DNA from: Bacteroidales bacterium UBA1180 | GTDB lineage: Bacteria > Bacteroidota > Bacteroidia > Bacteroidales > Paludibacteraceae | Length of the DNA stretch: 64,000 nt | NCBI GenBank assembly: GCA_002310195.1 | Contig: DBYS01000008.1 | Location: 5,126 to 69,125 of the forward strand | Direction of reading: 5' to 3' | Shown here: piece by piece, positions 10,101-19,268 of the stretch | How the letters are laid out: every line of letters begins with the position of its first letter | Position numbering within the stretch: the stretch's first letter is position 1 | Position numbers and translations under genes: made by a program | Notes under the pieces: model-generated | Seen by the model: only the letters and a program-made list of their open reading frames with translations | Told to the model about the DNA's origin: nothing | Databases searched by the model: none

Positions 10101-10566
10101 ACTTATTGTCGTAGGTGATATACGGGTACTCGAGATCAACCCAGTAACCCATCTGCTTGGTGAGGTTAGTCCACTCCTTGGTGTACTTCATCACCTCCTG
10201 GCGGCAAGCAGCATTGTACTCATCAACGCTGATCTTCTTGCCGATATCCTCCTTGGTGATGCCAAGTTTCTTCTCTACACCCAGCTCCACGGGCAGTCCG
10301 TGGGTATCCCAGCCGGCCTTGCGCTGCACCTGATAGCCCTGCATGGTTTTGTAGCGGCAGAAGGTGTCTTTGATCGTACGCGCCAGCACGTGGTGAATAC
10401 CCGGCATGCCGTTGGCCGAAGGAGGACCTTCGAAGAACAGGAACGGTCGGTGCCCCTCACGTACTGCGATACTTTGATGGAACAGGTCTTCCTGCTCCCA
10501 TTGCTGCAACACCTCACGGCTGACAGCAGACAAATCCAATTGTTTGTATTCCGAAAAATGTTTCAT
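7159..10566 (-). CDS. ileS: Isoleucyl-tRNA synthetase
   Basis: Class I aminoacyl-tRNA synthetase that charges tRNA-Ile with isoleucine in the cytoplasm. The 1,135-residue length from ATG at 10,566 fits the longer IleRS type; an upstream in-frame ATG at 10,620 would extend into the clpC region and has no conserved residues. The HIGH-equivalent is GIHHV at residues 56-60 (after FEGPPSANGMP), the KMSKS loop reads KMSKR near residue 692, and the editing domain lies between them. Near residues 1008-1018 the C-terminal region carries CYQLSAVSYQL, encoded by a period-7 repeat array that does not look like normal IleRS sequence. Confidence 0.97.
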   Translation of the reverse strand: MKHFSEYKQLDLSAVSREVLQQWEQEDLFHQSIAVREGHRPFLFFEGPPSANGMPGIHHVLARTIKDTFCRYKTMQGYQVQRKAGWDTHGLPVELGVEKKLGITKEDIGKKISVDEYNAACRQEVMKYTKEWTNLTKQMGYWVDLEYPYITYDNKYIETLWYLLKELYKKGFLYKGYTIQPYSPMAGTGLSSHELNQPGCYRDVKDTTCTAQFALVDNCPLIKSDLPVFFLAWTTTPWTLPSNTALCVGPKIDYIAVKGQNPYTEQEAVYILAEARLAAYSKELGEAPEILARFKGTDLVGLHYAQLFPWVKPVDYNKEQDLITDRSADAFRVISGEYVTTEDGTGIVHIAPTFGADDKRVAEAAGVPALYLITRNGETRPMVDFTGKYWLTNELHETFVRDFVNTDLYNVWAGQFVKNAYDKANFWTDNRYDEQKALKAENIDIRLCMLMKQAGLVFKIEKHVHNYPHCWRTDTPIVYYPLDSWFIRSTAARDEMIALNQTINWQPESTGTGRFGKWLENLNDWNLSRSRYWGTPLPIWRTEDGQEELCIGSIEELFTEIDKSVKAGFMTANPWPNFKVGDYSADNYAPANIDLHRPYVDSIILVSPSGKPMRRELDLIDVWFDSGAMPYAQNHYPFENQDKPRTADFISEGVDQTRGWFFTLHAIHTMIDSQVAFRNVISNGLVLDKAGNKMSKRLGNAVDPFGAMDQYGADAVRWYMLTNSAPWDNLKFDPEGVAEVRRKFFGTLYNTYAFFALYANVDNWSPDSASSHAAYSEIDRWILSKLNSLIKEVTAAYDAYEPTKAGRAISDFVQDDLSNWYVRLNRKRFWGGEMDADKQAAYDTLYACLKTVAQLMAPNAPFYADRLYRDLVGTSVHLSDWPVADESMINADLERSMYLANQATSMILSLRKKAEKNVRQPLQKAVIPVQDDATLQALNHVADLIRAEVNVKELDIVPADKSEVKLVKKIKPQFKVLGKKVGAQMKAVAAEIATMTQEQIAQMEANGCYQLSAVSYQLIPEDVEILTEDMPGWLVVNNGVLTIALDIELTPELIEEGIARELINRLQNLRKSSGLEITDRINVQIVRSDAINDAVNHCSEYIASQVLANSITLVDSLSDGTPIEDMDLIVKITKA
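7514..7544. repeat. Period-7 tandem repeat in ileS
   Basis: Four heptads in a row on the plus strand: AGCTGAT, AGCTGAC, AGCTGAT, AACTGAT, then AGC. It is read in frame within ileS as YQLSAVSYQL. The same 7-bp periodicity with AGYYRA-like units is found in murE (58,886-58,922) and in front of uppS (33,250-33,280). Confidence 0.8.
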
Positions 10567-10600
10567 TATGTATGTTTTGTTAGTGTCGTTGTCCGGGTGC

Positions 10601-12823
10601 TCACACCTCGATGGGTTCATCGGCGGGTTGGTTGAGCAATATATCGGTGATTACATCCTCGACGCGTGTCTGTATGGCGCGGCGCAACGGCCGTGCGCCG
10701 TAGCGCGGGTCAGAGCCTTCGCGGATAATCTGTTCGCGCACCTCGGGAGTGATAGTAACCTTGTACCCCATCACAGCCGTACGGGCGAGCAGACCGCTGA
10801 GTTCGATATCCACGATGCGTTCCAACGCTTCGCGGTCGAGCGCACGGAAGAACACCACAGCATCGAGCCGGTTGACGAATTCCGGCGGAAACGTGCGGTT
10901 GAGCGCCTTGGTCAGTATAGCCTGCGAGGTACGTGCGTCAAGTGCGGTGGACTCAAAGCCTATACCGGCACCCTGTTCGGCAAGCTGGCGCGTGCCGACG
11001 TTCGAGGTGAAGATGATGATTGTGTTGCGGAAATCCACGGTGTGTCCTTGCCGGTCGGTCAGCCGTCCTTCGTCCAGCACTTGCAGCAGAACGTTGAAGA
11101 TATCCGGGTGCGCTTTCTCGATCTCGTCGAACAGCACGATCGAGTACGGTTTGCGCCGCACGGCATCGGTCAGCCGTCCGCCATCCTCATGAGCGACGTA
11201 TCCCGGAGGTGCACCTACCATCAGCGAGGCGGTGTGCTTCTCCGCGTATTCGGACATATCGAAGCGCAGCAGCGCATCTTTCGAGCCGAACATCTCCTCG
11301 GCGAGACACTGTGCGAGGTACGTCTTGCCCACGCCTGTGGGACCGAGGAAGAAAAACGAGCCAATCGGTCGGCCCGGGTCGGCGAGTCCCATACGCGAGC
11401 GGCGAATAGCTTTCACTACCTGTGACACGGCCTCGTCCTGACCGATCACACGCGAGCGGAGCGTGCTGTCCATCTCACGCAGACGTTGCCCCTCGGCGGT
11501 AGCTACACGCTGTACCGGTACGCCGGACATGATACTTACCACTTCGGCTATATCGGCATCGCTGACAGCTGCCGGATTGTCGTTCTTGCCGGCTTTGAGT
11601 GCGCCGGCTTCGTCGAGCACATCGATAGCTTTGTCGGGCAGGGCGCGGTCGGTAATGTATCGCTCGGACAGACGCACGCAGGTCTCAATAGCCTCGGGTG
11701 AGTACTCGACATGATGGTAATCGCTGTAGTACGGTGCGAGCTGGCGGAGTATATCGATAGTCTGGTCGGCAGTAGCCGGCGCTATGACTATCTTCTGGAA
11801 GCGGCGCTCGAGTGCTCCGTCCTTCTCGATGGTCTTCTTGTACTCGTCGAGCGTGGTGGCACCGATGCACTGCACTTCGCCTCGTGCAAGAGCGGGCTTG
11901 AGTATACCGGCCGCATCCAGTGAGCCCGAACCGTTGCCGGCGCCCATCAGGGTGTGGATCTCGTCGATGAAGAGGATGATCTCCGGGTGCTTGCGCAGTT
12001 CCTGCAGCACGTTCTTCATCCGCTCCTCAAACTGCCCACGATACATCGTACCGGCGACGAGCACGGCGAGGTCGAGCGAGATGATCCGTTTGTTCTGCAG
12101 TTCGGGTATGTCCGTGCGGATCAGCCGTTGCGCCAATCCTTCGACGATAGCCGACTTGCCTACACCCGGGTCACCGAGCAGGATAGGGTTGTTCTTCCGG
12201 CGGCGTGAGAGGATCCGCAGCACGCGCGATATTTCCTGCTCGCGGCCTACCACAGGATCAAGTTTGCCCTCGATAGCCAGACGCGTTATGTCGCGGCCGT
12301 AGGCATCGAGTGCAGGCGTGTCGGATTTCGATTTGGCTTTTTGCTGGCCGTCGGTTTTCAGCTCTTCCTCTGACGTGCCGTCGGACATCGTCTTCTCGGG
12401 TTTGGGATAGAGCTGCTCAACGGATTCGTACGTAATGCCGTACAGGTCTTCGAGCGATTGTGCCACGAAGTTGATCCGCTCGCGCAGGATAGCCATCAGC
12501 AGATGAATCGATCCGGATACCTCTGCCCCGTACGCATCGCGCTCGATGCCTACCAGACGGATGATCCGTTCGCTGGCAGGCGAGAGATGGATCGTGTTGT
12601 TCTCTATCTGTTCGGGCGGGTTCTGGCACACATGCTCCTCCAGGGTGTGCTTGTACTCGCGGAAGTCAATTCTCGTTTTGCTCAGTATGTCGTAAGCCGT
12701 ACCTTCGCCCAGACGGATGAGCCCGAGCATCAGGTGCTCAGGAGCAACGCGGGCATTGCCGAGACGGACGGTCTCTTGGCCGGCATAGGAGATGATATTC
12801 TTCAGTCGTGTTGTATGTTCCAT
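10601..12823 (-). CDS. clpC: ClpC/ClpA-type AAA+ unfoldase, without ClpC middle domain
   Basis: ATP-dependent unfoldase expected to feed substrates to ClpP. The 740 residues comprise a Clp N-domain (about 1-135), a charged linker, AAA-1 with Walker [10 protein letters not shown] at about 217-225 and Walker [11 protein letters not shown], and AAA-2 with Walker [10 protein letters not shown] and Walker [11 protein letters not shown]. The ClpP-docking tripeptide IGF is present (GAGIGFES). The coiled-coil middle domain normally found in ClpC after the AAA-1 sequence DEAGA is missing: [21 protein letters not shown] runs straight into the conserved [16 protein letters not shown]. Family members in Bacteroides are about 100 residues longer. 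It lies 34 bp upstream of ileS. Confidence 0.92.
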   Translation of the reverse strand: MEHTTRLKNIISYAGQETVRLGNARVAPEHLMLGLIRLGEGTAYDILSKTRIDFREYKHTLEEHVCQNPPEQIENNTIHLSPASERIIRLVGIERDAYGAEVSGSIHLLMAILRERINFVAQSLEDLYGITYESVEQLYPKPEKTMSDGTSEEELKTDGQQKAKSKSDTPALDAYGRDITRLAIEGKLDPVVGREQEISRVLRILSRRRKNNPILLGDPGVGKSAIVEGLAQRLIRTDIPELQNKRIISLDLAVLVAGTMYRGQFEERMKNVLQELRKHPEIILFIDEIHTLMGAGNGSGSLDAAGILKPALARGEVQCIGATTLDEYKKTIEKDGALERRFQKIVIAPATADQTIDILRQLAPYYSDYHHVEYSPEAIETCVRLSERYITDRALPDKAIDVLDEAGALKAGKNDNPAAVSDADIAEVVSIMSGVPVQRVATAEGQRLREMDSTLRSRVIGQDEAVSQVVKAIRRSRMGLADPGRPIGSFFFLGPTGVGKTYLAQCLAEEMFGSKDALLRFDMSEYAEKHTASLMVGAPPGYVAHEDGGRLTDAVRRKPYSIVLFDEIEKAHPDIFNVLLQVLDEGRLTDRQGHTVDFRNTIIIFTSNVGTRQLAEQGAGIGFESTALDARTSQAILTKALNRTFPPEFVNRLDAVVFFRALDREALERIVDIELSGLLARTAVMGYKVTITPEVREQIIREGSDPRYGARPLRRAIQTRVEDVITDILLNQPADEPIEV

Positions 12824-12842
12824 AAGAGTCTAGGGTTTAATG

Positions 12843-14750
12843 CTATCTGTAGAAGTGCCATCCAAGTCCGGCACGGAACATAGGCGGGTTAAGCGGGTAG
12901 CCGGGCATGGAAAAATATTCGGGGTCCATAAAATGTCCGTTCAGGTGCTGGTACTCGGCAAAGAACCTCAGTCTGAGCAGCCGGACATAAAAGTTGGCAT
13001 AAACATTGATGATCGGGTAGTTGCCGACCAGTGTCTCGCTCTGCATGCAGAACTGCGATGTGGCCGGACACAGCAGCGGAGCGTAATACGAGGTGTGGTA
13101 GCGCACGTTGGCGCCGATCTGTGCGTCCATAGCGCGAAACCAGCAGCCGTGGTAATACAGATTGCTGTACAGTGCGATGTCCGGCAGCGGCAGGGTAGCA
13201 CTGGTAGCATGCTGATAGACGACGTTGTTCTCCCAGTTCACCCACGGCGTGGTGAGGTCGAGATGCGCATTGATGGCAAGCACCTGCACATTGCCGTCAT
13301 GCTGCTGCGGCAGACCGCTTTGGTCGAAGTAGATCAGCCGTGAGATGTTCTCGAAACTCACATCGATGGCCGGCTTGACCCATTTGTTCCGGTAGGTGAG
13401 CTCGCCGCCGACATAGAAGCGGTAGGTCTTGCCGAAATCGTTATCCCACCGGAAGTGGTTCGACGAGTAGTGCTGCAGGTAGTACGAGGGCGTCTGGTTG
13501 CGCACGTAAGCACGTGCGGTGATGGTCAGGCTGTCGTTGCCCAGGCGAAACCCTCCGTCGATGTTGCCGTTGACCTGGAACTCACCGATCTTGTAGCCTA
13601 TGAGACAGACCTCGCCGTCGAAGCCGTAGCGGATATACTTCGTCTGCCGCATGTACAGTGCACCGCCTACGAAGGTGTTGTTCAGCCACTTGAACGAAGC
13701 CCCGAGGGTGTCGTCCTGCATGGTGTAACGCTGTGCCTCGTTGCGCGCATACACGTCGAATCCGAAACGCATCACACGGTTGAACTCCTCGTGGAACGTG
13801 ACATCGATGGTGTTGCTGATCGTCAGCACGTTGGCGGTGTCCTGGGTATCCTTGTGCTTGTCACTGTACTTGTAGTTGTTGGTGTAGAAGCCCTGTTTGG
13901 CCTGCTTCTCACGGTAGCGTTTGGTGGCCTCTTGGATGTCAAGCACGTGCCTGATGGTGAAGAGTGGTATGCTGTCTGCCGAACGGAAAGTGTACGAGTG
14001 ATTGACGTAGCCTGCCAGATAGCGTATGCCGGACATACCCGACAGGTTGACATCTATATCCTCGGGGTTCAGCGCTCCGCCCAGATCACCGGGGTTGGCC
14101 AGTCCGCCGTTCTCGAAGTTCGACAGCACGCTGAAGTCAAACGCGCCGTGGATGGCGTAGTTCGACCCGCTGTAGGAGAGGAACGCGTTGCCGTTGGCTA
14201 CTTTACCCTGCTGCGAATCGTACCGGCCGATGGAGTTGAAGTAGTTGATCTGTGCGCCTACGTTCAGATCCTCGCGGATGTTACCGGTCAGCAGCAGTTC
14301 GAGATCGTTCTCCTCGCGGTAGGTCTTGAAACCTTTGCGATAAGAGATTGTCGAGAACGGCAGGTTCGTCCGGAAGAACCGCGTCTTGGCCGGTGTGATG
14401 ATGTACGGCGAATAGGCGTGGACGAAGATGTTGTCGGTGTACATCTGCCGGTCGAAATAGAGCTTAGGCTGGACAGGCGATACGAAGTTGCCGTTGTACG
14501 CGTTCGATATGCTGTAGTCGTTGATAGCCGTTTGCATAGGGAAGTTCGTATGCAGCGTATCGGGCAGTTCGTACAACGTGTCAGGAGTGACAATAACAGG
14601 AGAGAAATGCCAGGTCCTGAATGTAGGGACCGGCATTTTCTCCTTACTTGCTGCCACCATTGTGAGCGGTAGTAAGATACAAGCGAGCAGAAGCAGACTA
14701 ATCCTTCTTACGGGCACGCAGCTTCTTGATTTCTTCTTGCAGCTCTTCAA
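12843..14750 (-). CDS. Putative outer-membrane porin (Bacteroidota 'putative porin' family)
   Basis: About 635 residues, with a signal region (ISLLLLACILLPLTMVAASKE) and then alternating aromatic-rich strands typical of a beta-barrel, ending in the aromatic residue pattern GLGWHFYR. The sequence from DNIFVHAYSPYIITPAKTRFFRTNLPFST onward resembles the putative porin family common beside metabolic operons in this phylum. ATG at 14,750 overlaps the GH57 gene by 53 bp and gives a very basic N-terminus; GTG at 14,717 would reduce the overlap to 20 bp and gives a cleaner signal peptide, so the start is uncertain. It follows the glycan genes and may serve import of substrates, which is inference. 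Confidence 0.8.
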   Translation of the reverse strand: MKSCKKKSRSCVPVRRISLLLLACILLPLTMVAASKEKMPVPTFRTWHFSPVIVTPDTLYELPDTLHTNFPMQTAINDYSISNAYNGNFVSPVQPKLYFDRQMYTDNIFVHAYSPYIITPAKTRFFRTNLPFSTISYRKGFKTYREENDLELLLTGNIREDLNVGAQINYFNSIGRYDSQQGKVANGNAFLSYSGSNYAIHGAFDFSVLSNFENGGLANPGDLGGALNPEDIDVNLSGMSGIRYLAGYVNHSYTFRSADSIPLFTIRHVLDIQEATKRYREKQAKQGFYTNNYKYSDKHKDTQDTANVLTISNTIDVTFHEEFNRVMRFGFDVYARNEAQRYTMQDDTLGASFKWLNNTFVGGALYMRQTKYIRYGFDGEVCLIGYKIGEFQVNGNIDGGFRLGNDSLTITARAYVRNQTPSYYLQHYSSNHFRWDNDFGKTYRFYVGGELTYRNKWVKPAIDVSFENISRLIYFDQSGLPQQHDGNVQVLAINAHLDLTTPWVNWENNVVYQHATSATLPLPDIALYSNLYYHGCWFRAMDAQIGANVRYHTSYYAPLLCPATSQFCMQSETLVGNYPIINVYANFYVRLLRLRFFAEYQHLNGHFMDPEYFSMPGYPLNPPMFRAGLGWHFYR

Positions 14751-15975
14751 TCTCTTGATTCTGGTTGTTGATAGTTTTCAGCAAGCCGTTGAGCTCTTCG
14801 TTCTCGATGGTGGTAGGATATTGCTCTTCCACTCTCTGCAGGAAGTCGGATAGGATATTCATGTAATTGATGAACGCATCGTAGGCTGACTCGTAGTTCG
14901 TATTGCCGGCATTGATGTGGTTCATGTACAGGAAGTTGTCCGCTACCTGCAGGTGCAGCCAGTCGCGCTTGAGGTTCTTGTCCTGGCACAGACGCACGCG
15001 CTCTGCCACGGCGTAGAGCTTGTTCAGCGCCTCCTGCTGCAGATCGTTGCCTGCGAACGGCGACAGGTCTTTGGCCTCGCCGCACCAGGTGTTGGTGAAC
15101 GGTACAGCCAGCGAGTCAACCGCAGGTTTCTTGCCGGCCTCCGACGGCGTGAGGAAGCCTATCTCTTTCTCCAGCGCGTAGTACGGGATAGCTTTCAGGA
15201 ACTCGAATATACCCGTAGCGGCTTGCTGACGGATACCGAAGGTCTCGGCCCCGAGCCAGATGTTCACTACATCCTCCTCTTTAGGAAGATCAACGATCTG
15301 CTGCGTGAACTTCTCTGCGTCCATCGGGTAGCCCGGCCATGATGTGTCGGAGAACAAGAACGACAGCGAGTCGGATACAGTAGCGTTGCGGAGCAGCAGT
15401 TTGATCTTCGGTGCTGCGGCTGCCTGATAAACGTAGTTCGGCGACTTCCATGACAGCAGGTGCTTCGAGCCTTCGGTCATGCAGGTCTTGTAGCCGAGTT
15501 TCTGTGCTTTGAGAGCAAACTCGTCGTCGAACATCAGCTCTGTGTTGCACAGTGTGGTGGATTTCTGACCGAACAGCTCGTTGATCTTGTCGGCGTGCTG
15601 CTTAACCTGTGCGGTGAACTCATTGGCATCATACTGCGAAGCCAGCGAATAGGCGTAAGGCATCGTGATGAACTCCACGCACTTTGTGGCTGCGAGAGCC
15701 TTCAGGCTGTCGATCATCTCCGGCACGAACTGCTCGAACATCTCCAGCATCTCGCCCGAGATGGCGAACGCGCAGTGGAACTTGCCACGGCTTAGACGGA
15801 TCATCTCCTGCAGTGTCTGGCACAGCGGCAGGTAAGAGGTTGAGGCGAGGTACTGAACCTGATCCTCGCTCTGCATATCCTCATAGTAGTAGTGGTCGGC
15901 ACCGATATCAAAGAAACGATAGCGTTTCATACGGAACGGTGCGTGCATCTGGAAGCAAAAACATATATTTTTCAT
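14698..15975 (-). CDS. Glycoside hydrolase family 57 (alpha-amylase/glucanotransferase-like)
   Basis: A 425-residue GH57 enzyme of the cytoplasmic type found in Bacteroidota glycogen operons. The N-terminus ICFCFQMHAPFRMKRYRFFDIG matches the family's opening; the catalytic nucleophile is probably the Glu of WLGAETFG (near residue 247) and the acid/base the Asp of FLFSDTSW (near residue 210). The C-terminus (LNGLLKTINNQNQEIEELQEEIKKLRARKKD) is a short charged coiled coil. It lies downstream of the debranching enzyme and glycosyltransferase, supporting a role in alpha-glucan metabolism. Confidence 0.9.
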   Translation of the reverse strand: MKNICFCFQMHAPFRMKRYRFFDIGADHYYYEDMQSEDQVQYLASTSYLPLCQTLQEMIRLSRGKFHCAFAISGEMLEMFEQFVPEMIDSLKALAATKCVEFITMPYAYSLASQYDANEFTAQVKQHADKINELFGQKSTTLCNTELMFDDEFALKAQKLGYKTCMTEGSKHLLSWKSPNYVYQAAAAPKIKLLLRNATVSDSLSFLFSDTSWPGYPMDAEKFTQQIVDLPKEEDVVNIWLGAETFGIRQQAATGIFEFLKAIPYYALEKEIGFLTPSEAGKKPAVDSLAVPFTNTWCGEAKDLSPFAGNDLQQEALNKLYAVAERVRLCQDKNLKRDWLHLQVADNFLYMNHINAGNTNYESAYDAFINYMNILSDFLQRVEEQYPTTIENEELNGLLKTINNQNQEIEELQEEIKKLRARKKD

Positions 15976-15999
15976 AAGGCAAAAATTTTAGCAAGTTAG

Positions 16000-17262
16000 T
16001 TATAATGTGTGGTTGATTACACCGTCATAGATGCGGCGCACCTTCAGTCCGGCATCGTACCAGCGGATGTTGTTCACCTCTTCGCGTCCAAGTTCGCTCA
16101 GCGACTTGTACATAGCCGGGTACTTGACGATGGCATAGATAGCGTCGGCCATGGCGTCGATGTCCCAATAGTCGGTCTTGATGGCGTGCGTCAGGATCTC
16201 TGCACAGCCTGACTGATGGGATATGATCGACGGACAGCCTACCTGCATAGCCTCAAGCGGCGATATGCCGAACGGTTCGGATACCGACGGCATGATATAT
16301 ACATCGCTCTCGCAGAGCATCTCCTGTACCTGCTTGCCGCGCATGAAGCCCGGGAAGTGGAACTTGTCGGCTATGCCGCGTTTGGCTACCAGATCGATCA
16401 TCTCCTGCATCTTGTCGCCCGAGCCGGCCATCACGAAGCGTACGCCGTCGGTCTTGGCGAGCACACGGGCTGCGGCCTCGACGAAGAACTCCGGACCTTT
16501 CTGCATCGTGATTCGTCCGAGGAACGTTACGAGCTTATCTTTGCGCGGATGCTTGACGAATTCCTCGGGATGCGGTAGCGGCTCAACGGCGTTGTGAACA
16601 GTCGATACCTTGTAGGCCGGTATGCCGTACTTCTCGATCACCGTCTGGCGCGTGAGGTTACTTACACACATGATATGATCAGCCTCCTCCATACCGCGCT
16701 TCTCGATGGAGAACACGGTGGGGTTGACATTGCCGCGCGAACGGTCGAAGTCCGTAGCGTGAACGTGTATCACCAGCGGTTTGCCACTGATGTGCTTGGC
16801 GAAGACGCCTGCAGGGTAGGTCAGCCAGTCATGCGAGTGGATGATATCGAAGTCCAGCGAGTGGGCCAGAACCGATGCCACGGCCTCGTAATTGCCGATC
16901 TCCTCAAGCAGGTTGTCCGGATAACGGCCGGAGAAACCGATACAGCCGAGGTCGTCGGTGCCGATACGTGTGAAGTCGTAATGAATACCGTTTCTCAAAT
17001 TATAGAACTCCTCGGGCGACATGCGGCCTTCCATCCGTTGGCGGACGTAGTTGTAATCCACGTCCTTCCATACGACAGGTACGCTGTTCGCGCCGATGAT
17101 ACGCAGGAACGACTGATCCTCATCACCCCAAGGCTTGGGGATAACGAAGGTGATCTGCATGTCCTCCTGCTGAGCCATGCCGCGGGTCAGACCGTAGCTG
17201 GCTGTGCCTAAACCTCCGAGGATGTGAGGTGGGAACTCCCAACCGAACATTAATGCTTTCAT
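16000..17262 (-). CDS. Glycosyltransferase (glycogen/starch synthase-like, GT-B fold)
   Basis: A 420-residue retaining glycosyltransferase. It begins MKALMFGWEFPPHILGGLGT, the N-terminal loop that binds the sugar nucleotide phosphates in GT4/GT5 enzymes, and has the C-terminal E-x7-E type region in SVSEPFGISPLEAMQVGCPSI. Its place between the debranching enzyme (12 bp upstream) and GH57 suggests a glycogen or maltooligosaccharide synthase role; the donor sugar cannot be read from the sequence. No signal peptide is seen, so it is cytoplasmic. Confidence 0.88.
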   Translation of the reverse strand: MKALMFGWEFPPHILGGLGTASYGLTRGMAQQEDMQITFVIPKPWGDEDQSFLRIIGANSVPVVWKDVDYNYVRQRMEGRMSPEEFYNLRNGIHYDFTRIGTDDLGCIGFSGRYPDNLLEEIGNYEAVASVLAHSLDFDIIHSHDWLTYPAGVFAKHISGKPLVIHVHATDFDRSRGNVNPTVFSIEKRGMEEADHIMCVSNLTRQTVIEKYGIPAYKVSTVHNAVEPLPHPEEFVKHPRKDKLVTFLGRITMQKGPEFFVEAAARVLAKTDGVRFVMAGSGDKMQEMIDLVAKRGIADKFHFPGFMRGKQVQEMLCESDVYIMPSVSEPFGISPLEAMQVGCPSIISHQSGCAEILTHAIKTDYWDIDAMADAIYAIVKYPAMYKSLSELGREEVNNIRWYDAGLKVRRIYDGVINHTL

Positions 17263-17274
17263 ATCTCGTTCCTC

Positions 17275-19242
17275 CTATTTTTGTTCGTTAATCTCTGCTT
17301 CGGCGGAAGACTGCTCTTCCATCTTCCTGAGTTCGTTGAATACCGTCAGCACGGCAGCCACGCTCGGCGCGTAGCTCATGCCGCCATGGCCTTTGTACGG
17401 CGGGTTGCCGTCGTACAGCTCATTGAGCGTACCGATACACAGTTCGCTCATCTCGGCCTCAAAACCTACGAGCAGCCGGCGCATGAAGCTCTCGCCGCTA
17501 TGCTGGTACACGCGCAGGTAAGCACGTCCGTAAGCCGACAGCGTCGAGGGCCAGACAGGTCCGTTATGGAAGTTGCGGTCGCGCTCCAGCTGGCCGCCGA
17601 TATATACCGGCCGGTAGTTGCCGCTCTTAGGCGACAGGGTGCGCAGGCCTTTGGGCGTGTACAGCTCCTTTGTGCAGATGTCCACGATCGCTTTCTGCTG
17701 ACGTTTGTCGAGCGGCGAATACGGCAGCGATACAGCCCAGATCTGGTTAGGCCGAACCTCCTTGTCCTGATAGCCGTCCACTACATAATCATTCAGGTAC
17801 AGCCCGTTCCAGAACGTGCGGACGAAAGCGTCGCGTGTGAGTTCGGACTGATACTCCATCAATTCGGCGAAGTGCTCTTTGCCTTGCGCTTTCAGTAGCT
17901 CGGTAGCGAAGCACATGGCGTTGTACCAGTAAGCGTTGATCTCCACCACGTAGCCCGTACGCGGGGTGATAGGCCGTCCGTTCTCCACGGCGCCCATCCA
18001 TGTGGCGGGACGTTGTGTGCCATCGACCCACAACAGACCGTTGTGGTGCAACTGTGCCCGCGGGTGCTTGCCTTTGCGGTAGAAGGCGATGATATCCTGT
18101 ATCAGGCTTCCGTACTTCTCCGCTACGTCGTGGATATCGGCATAGCGGGTGTACTCCTGAATGGCATATACGAACCACAGCAGCGAGTCAGCCTCATCCA
18201 TATCCGCCATGCGCAGCCCCTCGCGTTCGCCGTCAAGGAATGCGCGCACCTCACTGACAGCGGTCTTGTCGATGATCGCATCCCAGTACTCCGGACGCTC
18301 GATCCCCATCGTACATGCACATACGGCGAAGAACTCGCTGCGGGCATTGGGTTTGTACCACGGATAACCCGGCAGCAGGTAGCACTTGTCACCCTCGCGT
18401 TTGTAGAACTGCGAGGCGGAGTTCTTCAGCCACGAGTACATGTCGTTCTTAGCCATGCGCCGCTCGGATTCTTTCTCCCAGAGTTGCTTCAATCCTGACG
18501 GCTTGAGTTCGCTCACGCCGGCGCTGAAGATGATCGATTCGCCTTTGCGCATCTGTACCTCGAAGTAACCCGGTACCAACTGGTCCTCCTTAAATTCGAA
18601 TCCGCGCTCTTTCTCCTTGCGGTAGCGGATACCTTCGTACCAGTGCGGGTCATGTACGTAGCTGACCTGTTTGTTGAACTGCATGTACAGCTTCGGCAAT
18701 GACTCATACAGGCCGCAAACGCGTCCGTTTGGAATCTCGTCCATGTTTGTGTTCGCTACGCCGTTGGCGTGCGTCAGGGAGTTGATGTCTCGGAAGGCGA
18801 GGAACGGCTTGAACCGCATCGTGGTCGATGCGCCGGAGTCGAGCAGTGTGTAGCGGATCAGGATACGCGGCTCGAAGCTGACGAGCATGTGCTCCTTGGT
18901 CAGCACCACGCCGCCTACGCGGTAGGTGGTCTTGCTGATGGTGATGCAGTCGAACTCGCGGATGTACTTGTGTCCGTTCGGTGAGAACTGGTTCTCGCCG
19001 TACTCATGTAGTCCGAGGTTGAACGCTGCGCCGTGCTGGATGATTGTCTCGTCCAGCGAGGACAGGAGCACGTAGTTGTGCTCGCCCACCGGTACTACCA
19101 GCTGACCGTGGTACTTGCGCGTATTGCAGCCCACGAGCGTCGAGGCGCAGTACGTACCCGCACGGTTGGTCAGTAGCAGCTCTTTACTCAAGCTGCGCTC
19201 GAGGTTAACGAGCAGGGTCTTGTCAAAATTTAAGTAACTCAT
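17275..19242 (-). CDS. Glycogen debranching enzyme (amylo-alpha-1,6-glucosidase, GH133)
   Basis: A 655-residue enzyme predicted to hydrolyse alpha-1,6 branch points in glycogen. An N-terminal debranching-enzyme domain (NLERSLSKELLLTNRAGTYCASTLVGCNTRKYHG) precedes an (alpha/alpha)6-barrel catalytic domain, seen in LLWVDGTQRPATWMGAVENGRPITPRTGYVVEINAYWYNAM and in FHNGPVWPSTLSAYGRAYL. No signal peptide is visible. It is the first of three adjacent glycan genes and is separated from the nucleotidyltransferase gene by 26 bp, so all four are probably cotranscribed. Confidence 0.93.
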   Translation of the reverse strand: MSYLNFDKTLLVNLERSLSKELLLTNRAGTYCASTLVGCNTRKYHGQLVVPVGEHNYVLLSSLDETIIQHGAAFNLGLHEYGENQFSPNGHKYIREFDCITISKTTYRVGGVVLTKEHMLVSFEPRILIRYTLLDSGASTTMRFKPFLAFRDINSLTHANGVANTNMDEIPNGRVCGLYESLPKLYMQFNKQVSYVHDPHWYEGIRYRKEKERGFEFKEDQLVPGYFEVQMRKGESIIFSAGVSELKPSGLKQLWEKESERRMAKNDMYSWLKNSASQFYKREGDKCYLLPGYPWYKPNARSEFFAVCACTMGIERPEYWDAIIDKTAVSEVRAFLDGEREGLRMADMDEADSLLWFVYAIQEYTRYADIHDVAEKYGSLIQDIIAFYRKGKHPRAQLHHNGLLWVDGTQRPATWMGAVENGRPITPRTGYVVEINAYWYNAMCFATELLKAQGKEHFAELMEYQSELTRDAFVRTFWNGLYLNDYVVDGYQDKEVRPNQIWAVSLPYSPLDKRQQKAIVDICTKELYTPKGLRTLSPKSGNYRPVYIGGQLERDRNFHNGPVWPSTLSAYGRAYLRVYQHSGESFMRRLLVGFEAEMSELCIGTLNELYDGNPPYKGHGGMSYAPSVAAVLTVFNELRKMEEQSSAEAEINEQK

Positions 19243-19268
19243 ATAGTGTTGTGTTTATGCTATTAGTC

